Assembly: GCA_947258735.1 (NCBI GenBank)
Contig: CAMYJJ010000074.1
Coordinates: forward strand, 1 to 11,696
Direction: 5' to 3'
Source of the DNA: Thermodesulfovibrionia bacterium
GTDB lineage: Bacteria > Nitrospirota > Thermodesulfovibrionia > UBA6902
DNA length: 11,696 bases
Position numbers and translations under genes: made by a program. Position 1 is the first letter of the stretch, and each line of letters opens with the position of its first letter. The notes below the pieces were generated by a model. It worked only from the letters and a program-made list of their open reading frames with translations, ran no database searches and was not told the origin of the DNA. Below are positions 1 to 6,550 of this stretch, one piece after another.

Positions 1-121
1 AATCCACGCACCCCAGGTAGAAGTCGCAGCATCCCAAACCGATACCTGAACCTGACCTTGATCTAAACCATCTGAATAATAGTTAAACCAGTTCTGAAAA
101 CGCAGATGAATCTCCTCGTCA
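1..121. repeat. 121-bp exact direct repeat, copy 2 (inside the jelly-roll gene)
   Basis: Bases 1-121 are identical to 517-637, an offset of 516 bp or exactly 172 codons. The identity stops abruptly at 122/638, and on the other side it runs off the window edge. It encodes the EEIHLRFQNWF to WGAW core of each domain. Confidence 0.95.
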
Positions 122-963
122 CCTACGACATCAGGTAATGTCTTTGTCGGACTTACTAAGCGACTGTCTGCAGTTTCCCCATAATTACCACTCAGTGTTG
201 TGCCAACACATTGAGTAGAATCATTAAAACAACCAGTTGGTCCCGCTGTCGGTGTACCCACCTGCCAGACTCCTCGGTCTGTGCCCCAATCACCCCAGCC
301 CGCTTCAAAGTCCTCACTTGTAACTGCCGGTATCTTGGTTATAATCTGTACATCATCAATATACCAGCCTGTGCTGTAATCAGACGTAAAACTATTGTTA
401 TCCGGAGTCGCAACATGGTAAAAGGCTACGCGAACCGTCAGACCCGCATAAACTGTTAAATCCACATCCTTAAGTGACCAATCAGACCATGAATCTGACA
501 CAGAAGTGCCTTCATCAATCCACGCACCCCAGGTAGAAGTCGCAGCATCCCAAACCGATACCTGAACCTGACCTTGATCTAAACCATCTGAATAATAGTT
601 AAACCAGTTCTGAAAACGCAGATGAATCTCCTCGTCAATTGATAATGTGGGAATTACAATTGGAGGGCTGATAAGACGACTGTCTGTGTTAGGACCATAG
701 TTTCCACTCAAGTTTGTCCCGACACATGTTGTGCTGCTCGGATTATTAGTCTGATTACAATCCAAGGGACCGACCAAAGAAGGCGTGCCCACCTGCCAAA
801 CACCATTATCGGCACTCCATCCACAGAAATTTCCAGGATCGCTACACTCAAAGTCCTCATCAAATATTATCTGGGCCTGTACAGGCAACACAGCAAAAAC
901 AAAAATCAACATCAACACCATTAAACCTATTCCTGTTTTCTTTAATGCCATTATCTTTCTCAT
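1..963 (-). CDS. Secreted tandem jelly-roll (MAM/choice-of-anchor-J-like) protein, C-terminus outside window
   Basis: The minus-strand frame is open from ATG 963 to the window edge (321 codons, no stop), so the gene is truncated by the window. The start is supported by GGGAGGG four bases upstream. A second Met at codon 5 is possible. Residues 1-31 form a signal peptide: basic MRKIMALKK, a hydrophobic core, then an AxA-like end (PVQAQ). The mature part consists of units of about 172 residues. Each begins EDFE and contains GVWQVGTP, a Cys pair with CVGT.LSGNYG, DSRL.SP, EEIHLRFQNWFNYYSDG, a Trp-rich stretch and GWYIDDVQI. The last motif is typical of MAM-like or immune-inhibitor-A-like carbohydrate/adhesion jelly-rolls (family knowledge). 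The first unit is complete and the second is about half visible. Its place is probably outside the cell or at the surface. The C-terminus might carry a sorting signal, but it is not visible. Substrate unknown. Confidence 0.85.
   Translation of the reverse strand, partial: MRKIMALKKTGIGLMVLMLIFVFAVLPVQAQIIFDEDFECSDPGNFCGWSADNGVWQVGTPSLVGPLDCNQTNNPSSTTCVGTNLSGNYGPNTDSRLISPPIVIPTLSIDEEIHLRFQNWFNYYSDGLDQGQVQVSVWDAATSTWGAWIDEGTSVSDSWSDWSLKDVDLTVYAGLTVRVAFYHVATPDNNSFTSDYSTGWYIDDVQIITKIPAVTSEDFEAGWGDWGTDRGVWQVGTPTAGPTGCFNDSTQCVGTTLSGNYGETADSRLVSPTKTLPDVVGDEEIHLRFQNWFNYYSDGLDQGQVQVSVWDAATSTWGAWI
517..637. repeat. 121-bp exact direct repeat, copy 1 (inside the jelly-roll gene)
   Basis: Partner of the copy at 1-121, in the same orientation and the same reading frame. 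The neighbouring parts of the two domains are clearly diverged at the DNA level, so identity is confined to this block. Confidence 0.95.
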
Positions 964-1021
964 AATACCCTCCCTTTTTTACAACTGTTTATATTTATAA
1001 ATAAAATGTTTTCATTCACCA

Positions 1022-1050
1022 TTGACATCCCTTCATCTGCTTTTTAAAAT
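1022..1050 (+). promoter_or_regulatory. Near-consensus sigma70-type promoter for an orphan transcript
   Basis: TTGACA (-35) lies at 1022-1027, followed by a 17-bp spacer and TAAAAT (-10) at 1045-1050, which matches TATAAT at five of six bases. The predicted start is about 1057. It points away from the minus-strand gene ending at 963, and no plus-strand protein gene lies downstream for 2.4 kb. Confidence 0.6.
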
Positions 1051-1056
1051 ACAAAT

Positions 1057-1130
1057 AGCCCGTTAAAGTAATGGATTGGCGTCTGTCACTTTTTTGAGGC
1101 TGCCCCTCCCCTGCACGGGAGGGGTTTTTT
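1057..1130 (+). ncRNA. Candidate small RNA of about 74 nt
   Basis: The segment lies between a near-consensus promoter and a strong terminator on the same strand. It has no convincing ORF and belongs to no flanking gene, which argues for a stand-alone short transcript. I do not recognise an RNA family or riboswitch in it. Its terminator stem contains CCCTCCC, complementary to the GGGAGGG ribosome-binding site of the divergent gene starting at 963, but any G-rich ribosome-binding site would match, so this is only a hint. The 5' end is predicted from the -10 box and may be off by a few bases. Confidence 0.45.
1103..1130 (+). terminator. Intrinsic terminator
   Basis: A perfect 8-bp stem, CCCCTCCC (1103-1110) with GGGAGGGG (1117-1124), encloses a 6-nt loop and is followed immediately by six T (1125-1130). 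There is no T-run on the opposite side, so it works for plus-strand transcription only. Confidence 0.85.
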
Positions 1131-1409
1131 ATTTCAACTGGATATAGATCTCCCCTTTAATATTTTACTGCCTGGAATTCATTACTAGCTTGAAAGATTA
1201 AATCCAACTTTACTACCCCCCTGCAGTTAAAACTCAGTTATAAAAAGAAGAATATTTTATCTATTTAATGAAATGTATTTAAAATAATACAACTAAGATG
1301 AAATAAATTTAACACATTGGCATATTACTGTCAATAAAAAAACACATATTAATTGCTATGTTGCGCACCTACACAAGTATATATTCTGTATATGACCATG
1401 ATCTGATTC
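1131..1409. other. AT-rich intergenic region without a recognisable gene
   Basis: This is low-GC sequence with no ORF I can support. A TTGACA on the minus strand (1334-1329), 17 bp before a weak TAAATT (1311-1306), could be a distant promoter for the minus-strand gene starting at 963, but the -10 match is poor. Confidence 0.4.
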
Positions 1410-1844
1410 TTATTCAGGGCCAGTATAACGACAACTTTGAATCTCGGACTGACCCACTTCACTTTCAACTAATTCAGGATAAACATGACCAACAAAAAAT
1501 CCCATTGAAACCTTAAAACGAACATAACGAGTTTGTTCCTTATCCAGAGTAAGAGAAAGAGTTCTTTTCACTTCAGTAGATGTTCTGATCTCATAGTTAC
1601 CCGGCGCCAAATCAACATAAAAGAATCCTTTAGCAACTGATTTCCCGACTTCTTCATCGTTGATATAAATTCTTGGTTTTAAAGCAGCGCCTACGATGGC
1701 TGTACGGTATAAATAAATTCTACCTTTTTCAGTGGTCACTTCAGGCATGGAACTTTGGTACTCCGAAAATTTCGGGCCTGATGTAGCACAGCTAAACAAA
1801 GCGAATACCATTATTACAATAAGAAATAACTTAAATACTTTCAT
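1410..1844 (-). CDS. DUF2846-type lipoprotein
   Basis: The product has 144 residues. Residues 1-19 form a lipoprotein signal, with a hydrophobic segment ending in the lipobox L-F-S-C (Cys19 would be lipidated). The rest matches the DUF2846 pattern: GRIYLYRTAIVGAALKPRIY, then NDEEVGKSVAKGFFYVDLAPG, then a beta-rich PEGA-like tail with a YEIRTSTE strand. The family is widespread in bacterial lipoproteins and has no established biochemical role, so none is assigned. The start at 1844 is firm, with AAGGAGGAG just upstream. It lies 19 bp after another small lipoprotein gene (1864-2262) and is probably co-transcribed with it. Confidence 0.85.
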   Translation of the reverse strand: MKVFKLFLIVIMVFALFSCATSGPKFSEYQSSMPEVTTEKGRIYLYRTAIVGAALKPRIYINDEEVGKSVAKGFFYVDLAPGNYEIRTSTEVKRTLSLTLDKEQTRYVRFKVSMGFFVGHVYPELVESEVGQSEIQSCRYTGPE

Positions 1845-1863
1845 TTTCTCCTCCTTATCGTTA

Positions 1864-2262
1864 TCACGGATTTATTACTTCAATCGGAAGTTCTTTTGGC
1901 GATGACAGTGGTGAATACGTCTTTTCTACCGGTAAATAAAAGCCAATGAGATTATAGTCTGATACTACAATGTAGGCTTCAAAAATATTTGAAGCTTCAA
2001 CTGTCAGAATCTGATCATCTGTACTATACACATCACCATTCTCAATACTGCCCACATAATCCCATTTAGTTTCTTTTTTAAGCTTTCTGCTGTATCCAGT
2101 ACCGAGACGTACATCGACATCATCAAGTAATTTCCATGCACTTATTGCAGGTTGCATATTCAGATGAGCAGGGGTTTGCTTTACGTGGACAACATCAAAA
2201 GCACATCCAACAATAAGAACAATAATAAAACAACATATCAGTGGAATCAGTTTACTTAACAT
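1864..2262 (-). CDS. Small conserved lipoprotein of unknown function
   Basis: The product has 132 residues. A type II signal sequence with a long hydrophobic stretch ends in I-V-G-C, so Cys20 is the predicted lipidation site. The mature part has a recognisable core, FDVVHVKQTPAHL, then DDVDVRLGTGYSRKLKK and TVEASNIFEAYIVVS, ending with a FYLPVEKTYSPL segment. I believe this is a conserved family but cannot name a domain. GGAAGGAGG lies six bases before the ATG. The gene is followed after 19 bp by the DUF2846 lipoprotein gene. The two are therefore likely translated from one mRNA, possibly together with the barrel gene 80 bp upstream. Confidence 0.8.
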   Translation of the reverse strand: MLSKLIPLICCFIIVLIVGCAFDVVHVKQTPAHLNMQPAISAWKLLDDVDVRLGTGYSRKLKKETKWDYVGSIENGDVYSTDDQILTVEASNIFEAYIVVSDYNLIGFYLPVEKTYSPLSSPKELPIEVINP

Positions 2263-2342
2263 TAATTGCCTCCTTCCTTTGGTTTACTTTAATAAAGCAG
2301 CCCATCACCTTAATCTCCAATATTGACTGATAACGGTTTTTA

Positions 2343-2948
2343 TTAAAAAATATACCCAACACTCAGGTTAATCCCATCAAAGCGAATGGCCCCATCGGTA
2401 TCCTCTAGCTCTGTCCATGTTACCCTGTATAATGATTTAATGAGAAAATGATCTGAAGCGTCCCAACGGACTCCAGCACCGAGGTTGTAAGAGAAATCTG
2501 TCTCTTGAAAGGTGAGACCTGTATTATAATCGCCTCTAAATGCAATAAATCCAACACCGCCAGTTACCATCGGAGTGACGTTATCTTTCAATATATTGAT
2601 GTCAATATTGGCATTCCAACCTATAAGTGTAGTGTCTCCCCTTAATGTTCCGCCAAATCCCCTTGCCATGATATCCGTGGACCCAAAGAACATATCAGTA
2701 TTTAAGTTAATATGATCATTAACATTGGTTCCGACACCAAATCCACCTACAATTGTGTCATCTAAATCTAGTGATATTCCGAAACCAATGGCTGTATCAC
2801 CACCCATAGACTGTCCAAAAGCAAAGACCTCACCCCTACCTGTACGGTTCCACTCTTCTGCACTGCATATACCAGGTGTAATGACAAAAGCCAGTATACT
2901 AAATAAAATAATGGCAAAAAAATTCGCGGTGTGAATGTTCTCTTTCAT
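2343..2948 (-). CDS. Outer-membrane beta-barrel protein
   Basis: The product has 201 residues from the ATG at 2948. An upstream in-frame TTG at 2963 overlaps the ribosome-binding site AAGGAGAGG and is rejected as the start. Residues 1-31 or so form a signal peptide (MKENIHTANF, a hydrophobic core, then ICSAEEW). The mature chain alternates glycine/aromatic-rich strands, such as TAIGFGISLDLDDTIVGGFG, VTGGVGFIAFRG and FSYNLGAGVRWD. It ends GYIF, and a C-terminal Phe is the usual signal for outer-membrane barrel insertion by BAM (established knowledge). The size fits an 8-stranded barrel of the OmpW/OmpA-barrel class. Ligand or transport role unknown. Two small lipoprotein genes follow on the same strand. 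Confidence 0.8.
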   Translation of the reverse strand: MKENIHTANFFAIILFSILAFVITPGICSAEEWNRTGRGEVFAFGQSMGGDTAIGFGISLDLDDTIVGGFGVGTNVNDHINLNTDMFFGSTDIMARGFGGTLRGDTTLIGWNANIDINILKDNVTPMVTGGVGFIAFRGDYNTGLTFQETDFSYNLGAGVRWDASDHFLIKSLYRVTWTELEDTDGAIRFDGINLSVGYIF

Positions 2949-3018
2949 CTGCCTCTCCTTCAAAAAGTTATTAGAACCTATCTAAAAATCACCTTTCATG
3001 AACAATCAACAAGTTACT

Positions 3019-3033
3019 GTCATTCCCGCGAAG
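3019..3033. repeat. Left half of a dRS3-like palindromic repeat
   Basis: GTCATTCCCGCGAAG. Joined to the right half at 3163-3178 through one GAAG, it makes a perfect palindrome: ATTCCCGC, loop GAAG, GCGGGAAT. This fits the ATTCCC-N8-GGGAAT form of the Neisseria dRS3 repeat (established knowledge). Confidence 0.7.
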
Positions 3034-3162
3034 AGGCTTTGTCATAATATGTAAAACGTGCATAATGTAATTCTGATTTCATTGCAGAATCTCTTATTAT
3101 TAACATGTTGCATATCCTGAGATCCTGAAACAAGTTCAGGATGACATTTATGACACAGCCTG
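3034..3162. mobile_element. MITE-like insertion, 128-129 bp, in the palindrome loop
   Basis: The ends are 14-bp terminal inverted repeats with one mismatch: AGGCTTTGTCATAA at 3034-3047 and the complement of AGGCTGTGTCATAA at 3148-3161. GAAG occurs on both sides (3030-3033 and 3163-3166), compatible with a 4-bp target duplication, or a 5-bp one with a mismatch if the element ends at 3161. There is no transposase inside. The interior includes a second dispersed repeat (3120-3146) that recurs at 7481-7507. A 61-residue reading frame across the region is repeat-derived and is not called as a gene. Confidence 0.5.
3120..3146 (+). repeat. Dispersed 27-bp repeat with CCTGAA/TTCAGG dyad
   Basis: It contains CCTGAA-ACAAG-TTCAGG, a 6-bp dyad. 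The 27-bp segment is exactly the reverse complement of 7481-7507. In one frame such repeats encode the NLFQDL-like peptides often mis-annotated as small proteins. Confidence 0.85.
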
Positions 3163-3200
3163 GAAGGCGGGAATCCAGTATTTTCAAGGTCTTCTGGATG
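3163..3200. repeat. Right half of the dRS3-like repeat plus adjoining hairpin
   Basis: GAAGGCGGGAATCCAG (3163-3178) completes the palindrome begun at 3019-3033. ATCCAG (3173-3178) also pairs with CTGGAT (3194-3199), giving a second small hairpin with a 15-nt loop. Confidence 0.65.
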
Positions 3201-3205
3201 CCCAA

Positions 3206-3539
3206 TTACTACATGCGGGCATGATAATTTATGCTCCTTTAATTTTAAGATAAGATCTAATTAAAGTGGCCTGAACATCTTTGATGACATATTAACTAAT
3301 CGATACAAGAAAGCAGGAATTAACCATTAAAACCACCCCCTGCGGTTATAAATTTGGGTATGCAAAAAAAAGATTTAAATTATATTAGAATAAGTTCTAA
3401 AATCCCACCAGTAAGATGCAATAAAATAACACGAATGAATATGACTGTCAATAATAAAATGCTTGTTTTTGTGTTAGCAGGCAATACAAGTATAATGGAG
3501 ATGTATCATCAGATAAATAATCAATAGGGGGATTACAAT
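3206..3539. other. Intergenic region upstream of the beta-propeller gene
   Basis: No ORF I can support. It holds a short palindrome TTAGAA-TAAG-TTCTAA (3385-3400), which could be an operator, and the promoter candidate at 3469-3496. Otherwise AT-rich sequence without recognisable structure. Confidence 0.5.
3469..3496 (+). promoter_or_regulatory. Candidate promoter of the beta-propeller lipoprotein gene
   Basis: A perfect TATAAT lies at 3491-3496 with a weak TTGTGT (-35) at 3469-3474, spacer 16 bp. Transcription would start near 3503, leaving a leader of about 37 nt that includes the ribosome-binding site at 3526-3532. Confidence 0.45.
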
Positions 3540-5525
3540 ATGAAATTTCTTAAAAAATATTCTGTTTTTTTATGTTTAGCACTCATCATAATTTCCTGCG
3601 GTACAACAGAAGAAGATAATAAACCACAGTCTGACAATCCCGGCACGATGAATGTATTTGTTAATGAAATCGAGCTGGAGAATTATATAAAAGAACATTT
3701 TGCTTCAGCAGTTGTTGAAACGTCATTTGATATGGCGAGGGCAGAAGCTGACGATACTGCTGAACCCGGAGACAGCGGTGACGGGCAGGGTAATTCAGAT
3801 GGGTCACAGCAATACTCTGACACAAACGTGCAGGAGTCCGGTGTCGATGAATCAGACAAGATAAAAACAGATGGAAATATTCTGTACGTGGCCCAGGACC
3901 AGAAAGTCAAGATAATTAAACTTGCAACTGATAAAGGTATGAGCTTGGTTGCAGAGGTTGCCATAGGGGAGAATATTGACTCTCTATATCTTTATAAATC
4001 TGTGCTTGTTGTAATATACCGTCCATTCGGAGACGAAAACAATTATTGGTGTGGAGCTACGTCCGGACCTCTTTCTGCAGTTTCATTAAGCATGCCCTGC
4101 CGGTATGATCAGAATCGTACAGGGGTCCTCATTATCGATGTTCATGATCCTTCCAGACCGGAACGCATCAGGAATCTTGTCTTTGACGGATCACTGGTTT
4201 CTTCCCGTCGTATTAATGGCATGCTGCATCTAATAAGCAGGTATATTCCAGCCCTTTCGTACCTTGAGTATTACTATGACAAAACACAGGACGCAATGAG
4301 TGATGTTGTCAAACGCAACCTTGCTGCTCTTGAAGACATACCGTTAAATGAACTGCTCCCGTCTTTTGAGCTGCTTGATAATGACGGCAATATTATTGAT
4401 TCCGGACTGCTCGTGCCTTCTGAGGATTTCATGAGACCGGGTAATCCGCAGGGGGCAAAAGTGGTGAGCATAGTATCTCTGGATTTAGACAATCCTCATG
4501 ACAATCATGATGCTGTAGGCGCAGTCCTTGACGCAAGGCATGTTTATTCATCAACAACCTCGCTTTATCTGGCAACGGAAACATGGAACTATAATATTTC
4601 TGATGAAAATAGTATAAGCGCTGTTCAGACATCCATCCATAAATTTGATCTCTCAGGAGATAATGTATCATTTTCAGGTAGCGGGCGTGTTCCGGGATCG
4701 ATCCTTAACCAGTTTTCTTTTGGAGAATATAAGAACGTATTGCGTGTTGCTACATCTACCTGGAACTGGAGCAGTGACACCAGAGGTGTTACGAACAGCG
4801 TTTATTGCCTGAGTGAAATCGATAAAAGGCTTACGATCACAGGCAGGCTCGAAGACCTGGCTCCGGGTGAGCACCTGTATGCAGCACGATTTATGGGAGA
4901 TCGCGGCTTCCTTGTCACTTTTGTAAAGGTTGATCCCCTCTTTACACTGGACCTGTCTGATCCTGCCAACCCTGAACTCATCGGGGAACTGAAAGTTCCG
5001 GGATATTCAGATTATATACATCCTCTGGAAGACAACCATCTACTGACGATCGGCAAGGACGCCATTCCTTATGAGTCATGGTCATACTACCAGGGCCTTC
5101 AGCTGTCCATATTTGATGTCAGTGATTTTGAAAGCCCGGTTTTAATTCATCAGGAAAAAATAGGTGATCGAGGCAGTGAATCAGAAGCTCTCCACATTCA
5201 TAAGGCTTTTACTTATTGGACTGATAAAGATCTCCTTGCCATTCCCGTGGACCTTTATGAACATAAGGCAGAACCTCAGGCACCATGGGATCGCGGCACC
5301 CACATGTTTTCAGGATTATATGTGTATAAGGTCACCAGCAATGACGGTTTCTCATTTCTCGGAAGAATATCAACATCCAATATCACATCGCAATATGACA
5401 GATATCACTCATGGACAAGGGGACTGTTTGTTGAGGACAATGTATATGCGATCACGTCTGATTCGGTCCAATCAGCAGATATCGATGATATGGAAAATAC
5501 TGTAGCACTGTTACGTATTAATTAA
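3540..5525 (+). CDS. Secreted beta-propeller-domain lipoprotein (Beta_propel, COG4880-like)
   Basis: The product has 661 residues. Residues 1-20 form a lipoprotein signal ending I-I-S-C (Cys20). They are followed by a polar, acidic, Ser/Gly-rich linker (about residues 24-95). The motif TNVQESGVDESDKIKTDGN (95-113) marks the start of the bacterial/archaeal C-terminal beta-propeller family distantly related to WD40 (family knowledge). Propeller-blade features follow to the end, for example LSALDL-like strands, YAARFMGDRGFLVTF, LDLSDPANPELIGELKVPG and IFDVSDFESPVLIHQEKIG. It is predicted to be anchored by lipid and to act outside the cytoplasm, probably in protein or ligand binding. No catalytic residues are known for the family. 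The start is supported by AGGGGGA seven bases upstream. The gene is monocistronic, convergent with the PEP-CTERM gene 24 bp downstream. Confidence 0.9.
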   Translation: MKFLKKYSVFLCLALIIISCGTTEEDNKPQSDNPGTMNVFVNEIELENYIKEHFASAVVETSFDMARAEADDTAEPGDSGDGQGNSDGSQQYSDTNVQESGVDESDKIKTDGNILYVAQDQKVKIIKLATDKGMSLVAEVAIGENIDSLYLYKSVLVVIYRPFGDENNYWCGATSGPLSAVSLSMPCRYDQNRTGVLIIDVHDPSRPERIRNLVFDGSLVSSRRINGMLHLISRYIPALSYLEYYYDKTQDAMSDVVKRNLAALEDIPLNELLPSFELLDNDGNIIDSGLLVPSEDFMRPGNPQGAKVVSIVSLDLDNPHDNHDAVGAVLDARHVYSSTTSLYLATETWNYNISDENSISAVQTSIHKFDLSGDNVSFSGSGRVPGSILNQFSFGEYKNVLRVATSTWNWSSDTRGVTNSVYCLSEIDKRLTITGRLEDLAPGEHLYAARFMGDRGFLVTFVKVDPLFTLDLSDPANPELIGELKVPGYSDYIHPLEDNHLLTIGKDAIPYESWSYYQGLQLSIFDVSDFESPVLIHQEKIGDRGSESEALHIHKAFTYWTDKDLLAIPVDLYEHKAEPQAPWDRGTHMFSGLYVYKVTSNDGFSFLGRISTSNITSQYDRYHSWTRGLFVEDNVYAITSDSVQSADIDDMENTVALLRIN

Positions 5526-5527
5526 AG

Positions 5528-5543
5528 TCAATCGAAGGATTGA
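5528..5543. terminator. Small hairpin between convergent genes
   Basis: TCAATC (5528-5533), loop GAAG, GATTGA (5538-5543): a perfect 6-bp stem in the 24-bp gap between two convergent stop codons. No immediate T-run follows on either strand, so it would be at most a weak terminator. Confidence 0.35.
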
Positions 5544-5549
5544 GGTTAA

Positions 5550-6371
5550 TCAGGATGCTTTTCTTTTCTTTAAGAAACGCCTTAACCCAATAGTTGCTCC
5601 TCCTGTTATAAACAGGGCGGAACTTATCGGTTCCGGGACTACAGGTGGATTGCTTCCACCGTTAGGGCGGACTATGAAGTCAAGTTTGTCCTCACTGTTA
5701 AATTCATGAAAGCCAAGTGCATTATTATATGCATAAAGCTCGATTTTCTCTCTTTTTCCATGCTCTTCTTTTTCATGCCTTTCTCTCCAATGTCCATCTC
5801 TATCATCGCTGTCACTGTCGCTGTCATCACTGTCGCCGGAATCGCTATCATTGTCAAAACGGTCATTCCCGCCCTTGACATAGAAATTACCCCACACCGG
5901 ATCAAGAGCAGTATCAAAACTATATATCACTGAACTTCCTCCGTCATCAAACTTCATTCCATAAAATGACTGAGACAGCTGCTGATTCCCTGCTTTTTTC
6001 CATGTTTTGGGTCCTTCTATGGATGCGTGTTTCCCGTTAATACGGACATTTGAAATATCAGCATATTGTGCAGTATCAGACAGTTCAAGAATAAAATGAG
6101 AAATGTCTTTTTTTGATACCGATAGATTGTATTCGTAGTGCCATAACATGGAGGTGAAGTCGTAGCTGATGTCCCATGAAATATTAAATGAATATGGCCA
6201 GTTCCCGCTCAGTCCTCCTTCAGATTGATCAGGATCATAATCCGGAGAATGGGAAAAAGTCCTTTGATCATGCAGGTCTTCAAACTGAACACTTTCACCA
6301 TACAAACCAGCATGTGTTGACGTGACTATACACAGAATTAACACAAACAGTATAAGAATTAATTTTTTCAT
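5550..6371 (-). CDS. PEP-CTERM sorting-domain protein with charged low-complexity insert
   Basis: The product has 273 residues. Residues 1-21 are a signal peptide (MKKLILILFVLILC, then STHAG). The body (about 22-170) is beta-rich with many aromatic residues and matches no family I can name. Residues 173-209 are low complexity: first an Asp/Ser run (NDSDSGDSDDSDSDSDD), then a Arg/His/Glu/Lys run. Residues 245-273 are a textbook PEP-CTERM: V-P-E-P, a hydrophobic span with GGATIGL, then RRFLKKRK. Such proteins are cut and transferred by an exosortase at the cell envelope (established knowledge), so the genome should encode one. The start codon overlaps the stop of the Cys-rich gene at 6368-6550 (ATGA), and the gene's own ribosome-binding site is weak (GGTGA). 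Translation is therefore probably coupled to that gene. Confidence 0.9.
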   Translation of the reverse strand: MKKLILILFVLILCIVTSTHAGLYGESVQFEDLHDQRTFSHSPDYDPDQSEGGLSGNWPYSFNISWDISYDFTSMLWHYEYNLSVSKKDISHFILELSDTAQYADISNVRINGKHASIEGPKTWKKAGNQQLSQSFYGMKFDDGGSSVIYSFDTALDPVWGNFYVKGGNDRFDNDSDSGDSDDSDSDSDDRDGHWRERHEKEEHGKREKIELYAYNNALGFHEFNSEDKLDFIVRPNGGSNPPVVPEPISSALFITGGATIGLRRFLKKRKAS

Positions 6372-6550
6372 TTTATCACCATAGACGTATATTTCAAGTT
6401 ATAAATCTCACACGTTTTAAAATTTTCACTGCAGAAGAAAATAGTTTTCTCAATATCCTGACTGCTCATGGAGCTGCAGTAACATTCTTCAAAGGGCTCC
6501 CGTAAAAAAGGACATACTTTTTTTCGGGTCCGGGTCAGCTGGACATACAT
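6368..6550 (-). CDS. Small Cys-rich protein, probable metal-binding
   Basis: The product has 60 residues, small but well supported. The ribosome-binding site AAAGGAG lies five bases before the ATG, and the gene overlaps the following PEP-CTERM gene by four bases (ATGA). The sequence contains CPFLREPFEECYC, a spacer of about 15 residues, then C-x5-C-EIY, giving five cysteines in a compact arrangement. This resembles short bacterial proteins with a CPFL...C...C...C-x-Y pattern, which I associate only loosely with zinc or iron-sulfur binding. No signal peptide is seen, so it is probably cytoplasmic. It is the first gene of a two-gene unit whose second product is exported. A link between the two is suggested only by their overlap. 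Confidence 0.7.
   Translation of the reverse strand: MYVQLTRTRKKVCPFLREPFEECYCSSMSSQDIEKTIFFCSENFKTCEIYNLKYTSMVIK

Noticed and set aside
211..1000. Plus-strand frames at 211-459 and 785-1000
   Set aside because: Both are antisense to the long minus-strand jelly-roll gene, which has a signal peptide and clear domain repeats.
2949..2963. TTG at 2963 as start of the barrel gene
   Set aside because: The TTG overlaps the ribosome-binding site AAGGAGAGG that serves the ATG at 2948, and the signal peptide reads better from that ATG.
3020..3205. 61-residue minus-strand reading frame including a VILNLFQDL-like peptide
   Set aside because: It lies wholly in dispersed repeats and the MITE-like element and has no ribosome-binding site. 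The peptide is the translation of the CCTGAA/TTCAGG repeat.
5862..5872. GTCATTCCCGC inside the PEP-CTERM gene, resembling the dRS3-like half at 3019
   Set aside because: It encodes an ordinary in-frame stretch before the low-complexity region, and the matching half-palindrome is absent. Likely chance.
5706..5933. Frames of 75-81 codons overlapping the low-complexity part of the PEP-CTERM gene on both strands
   Set aside because: They result from the biased codon composition of the Asp/Ser run and have no start signals. The PEP-CTERM frame is certain.
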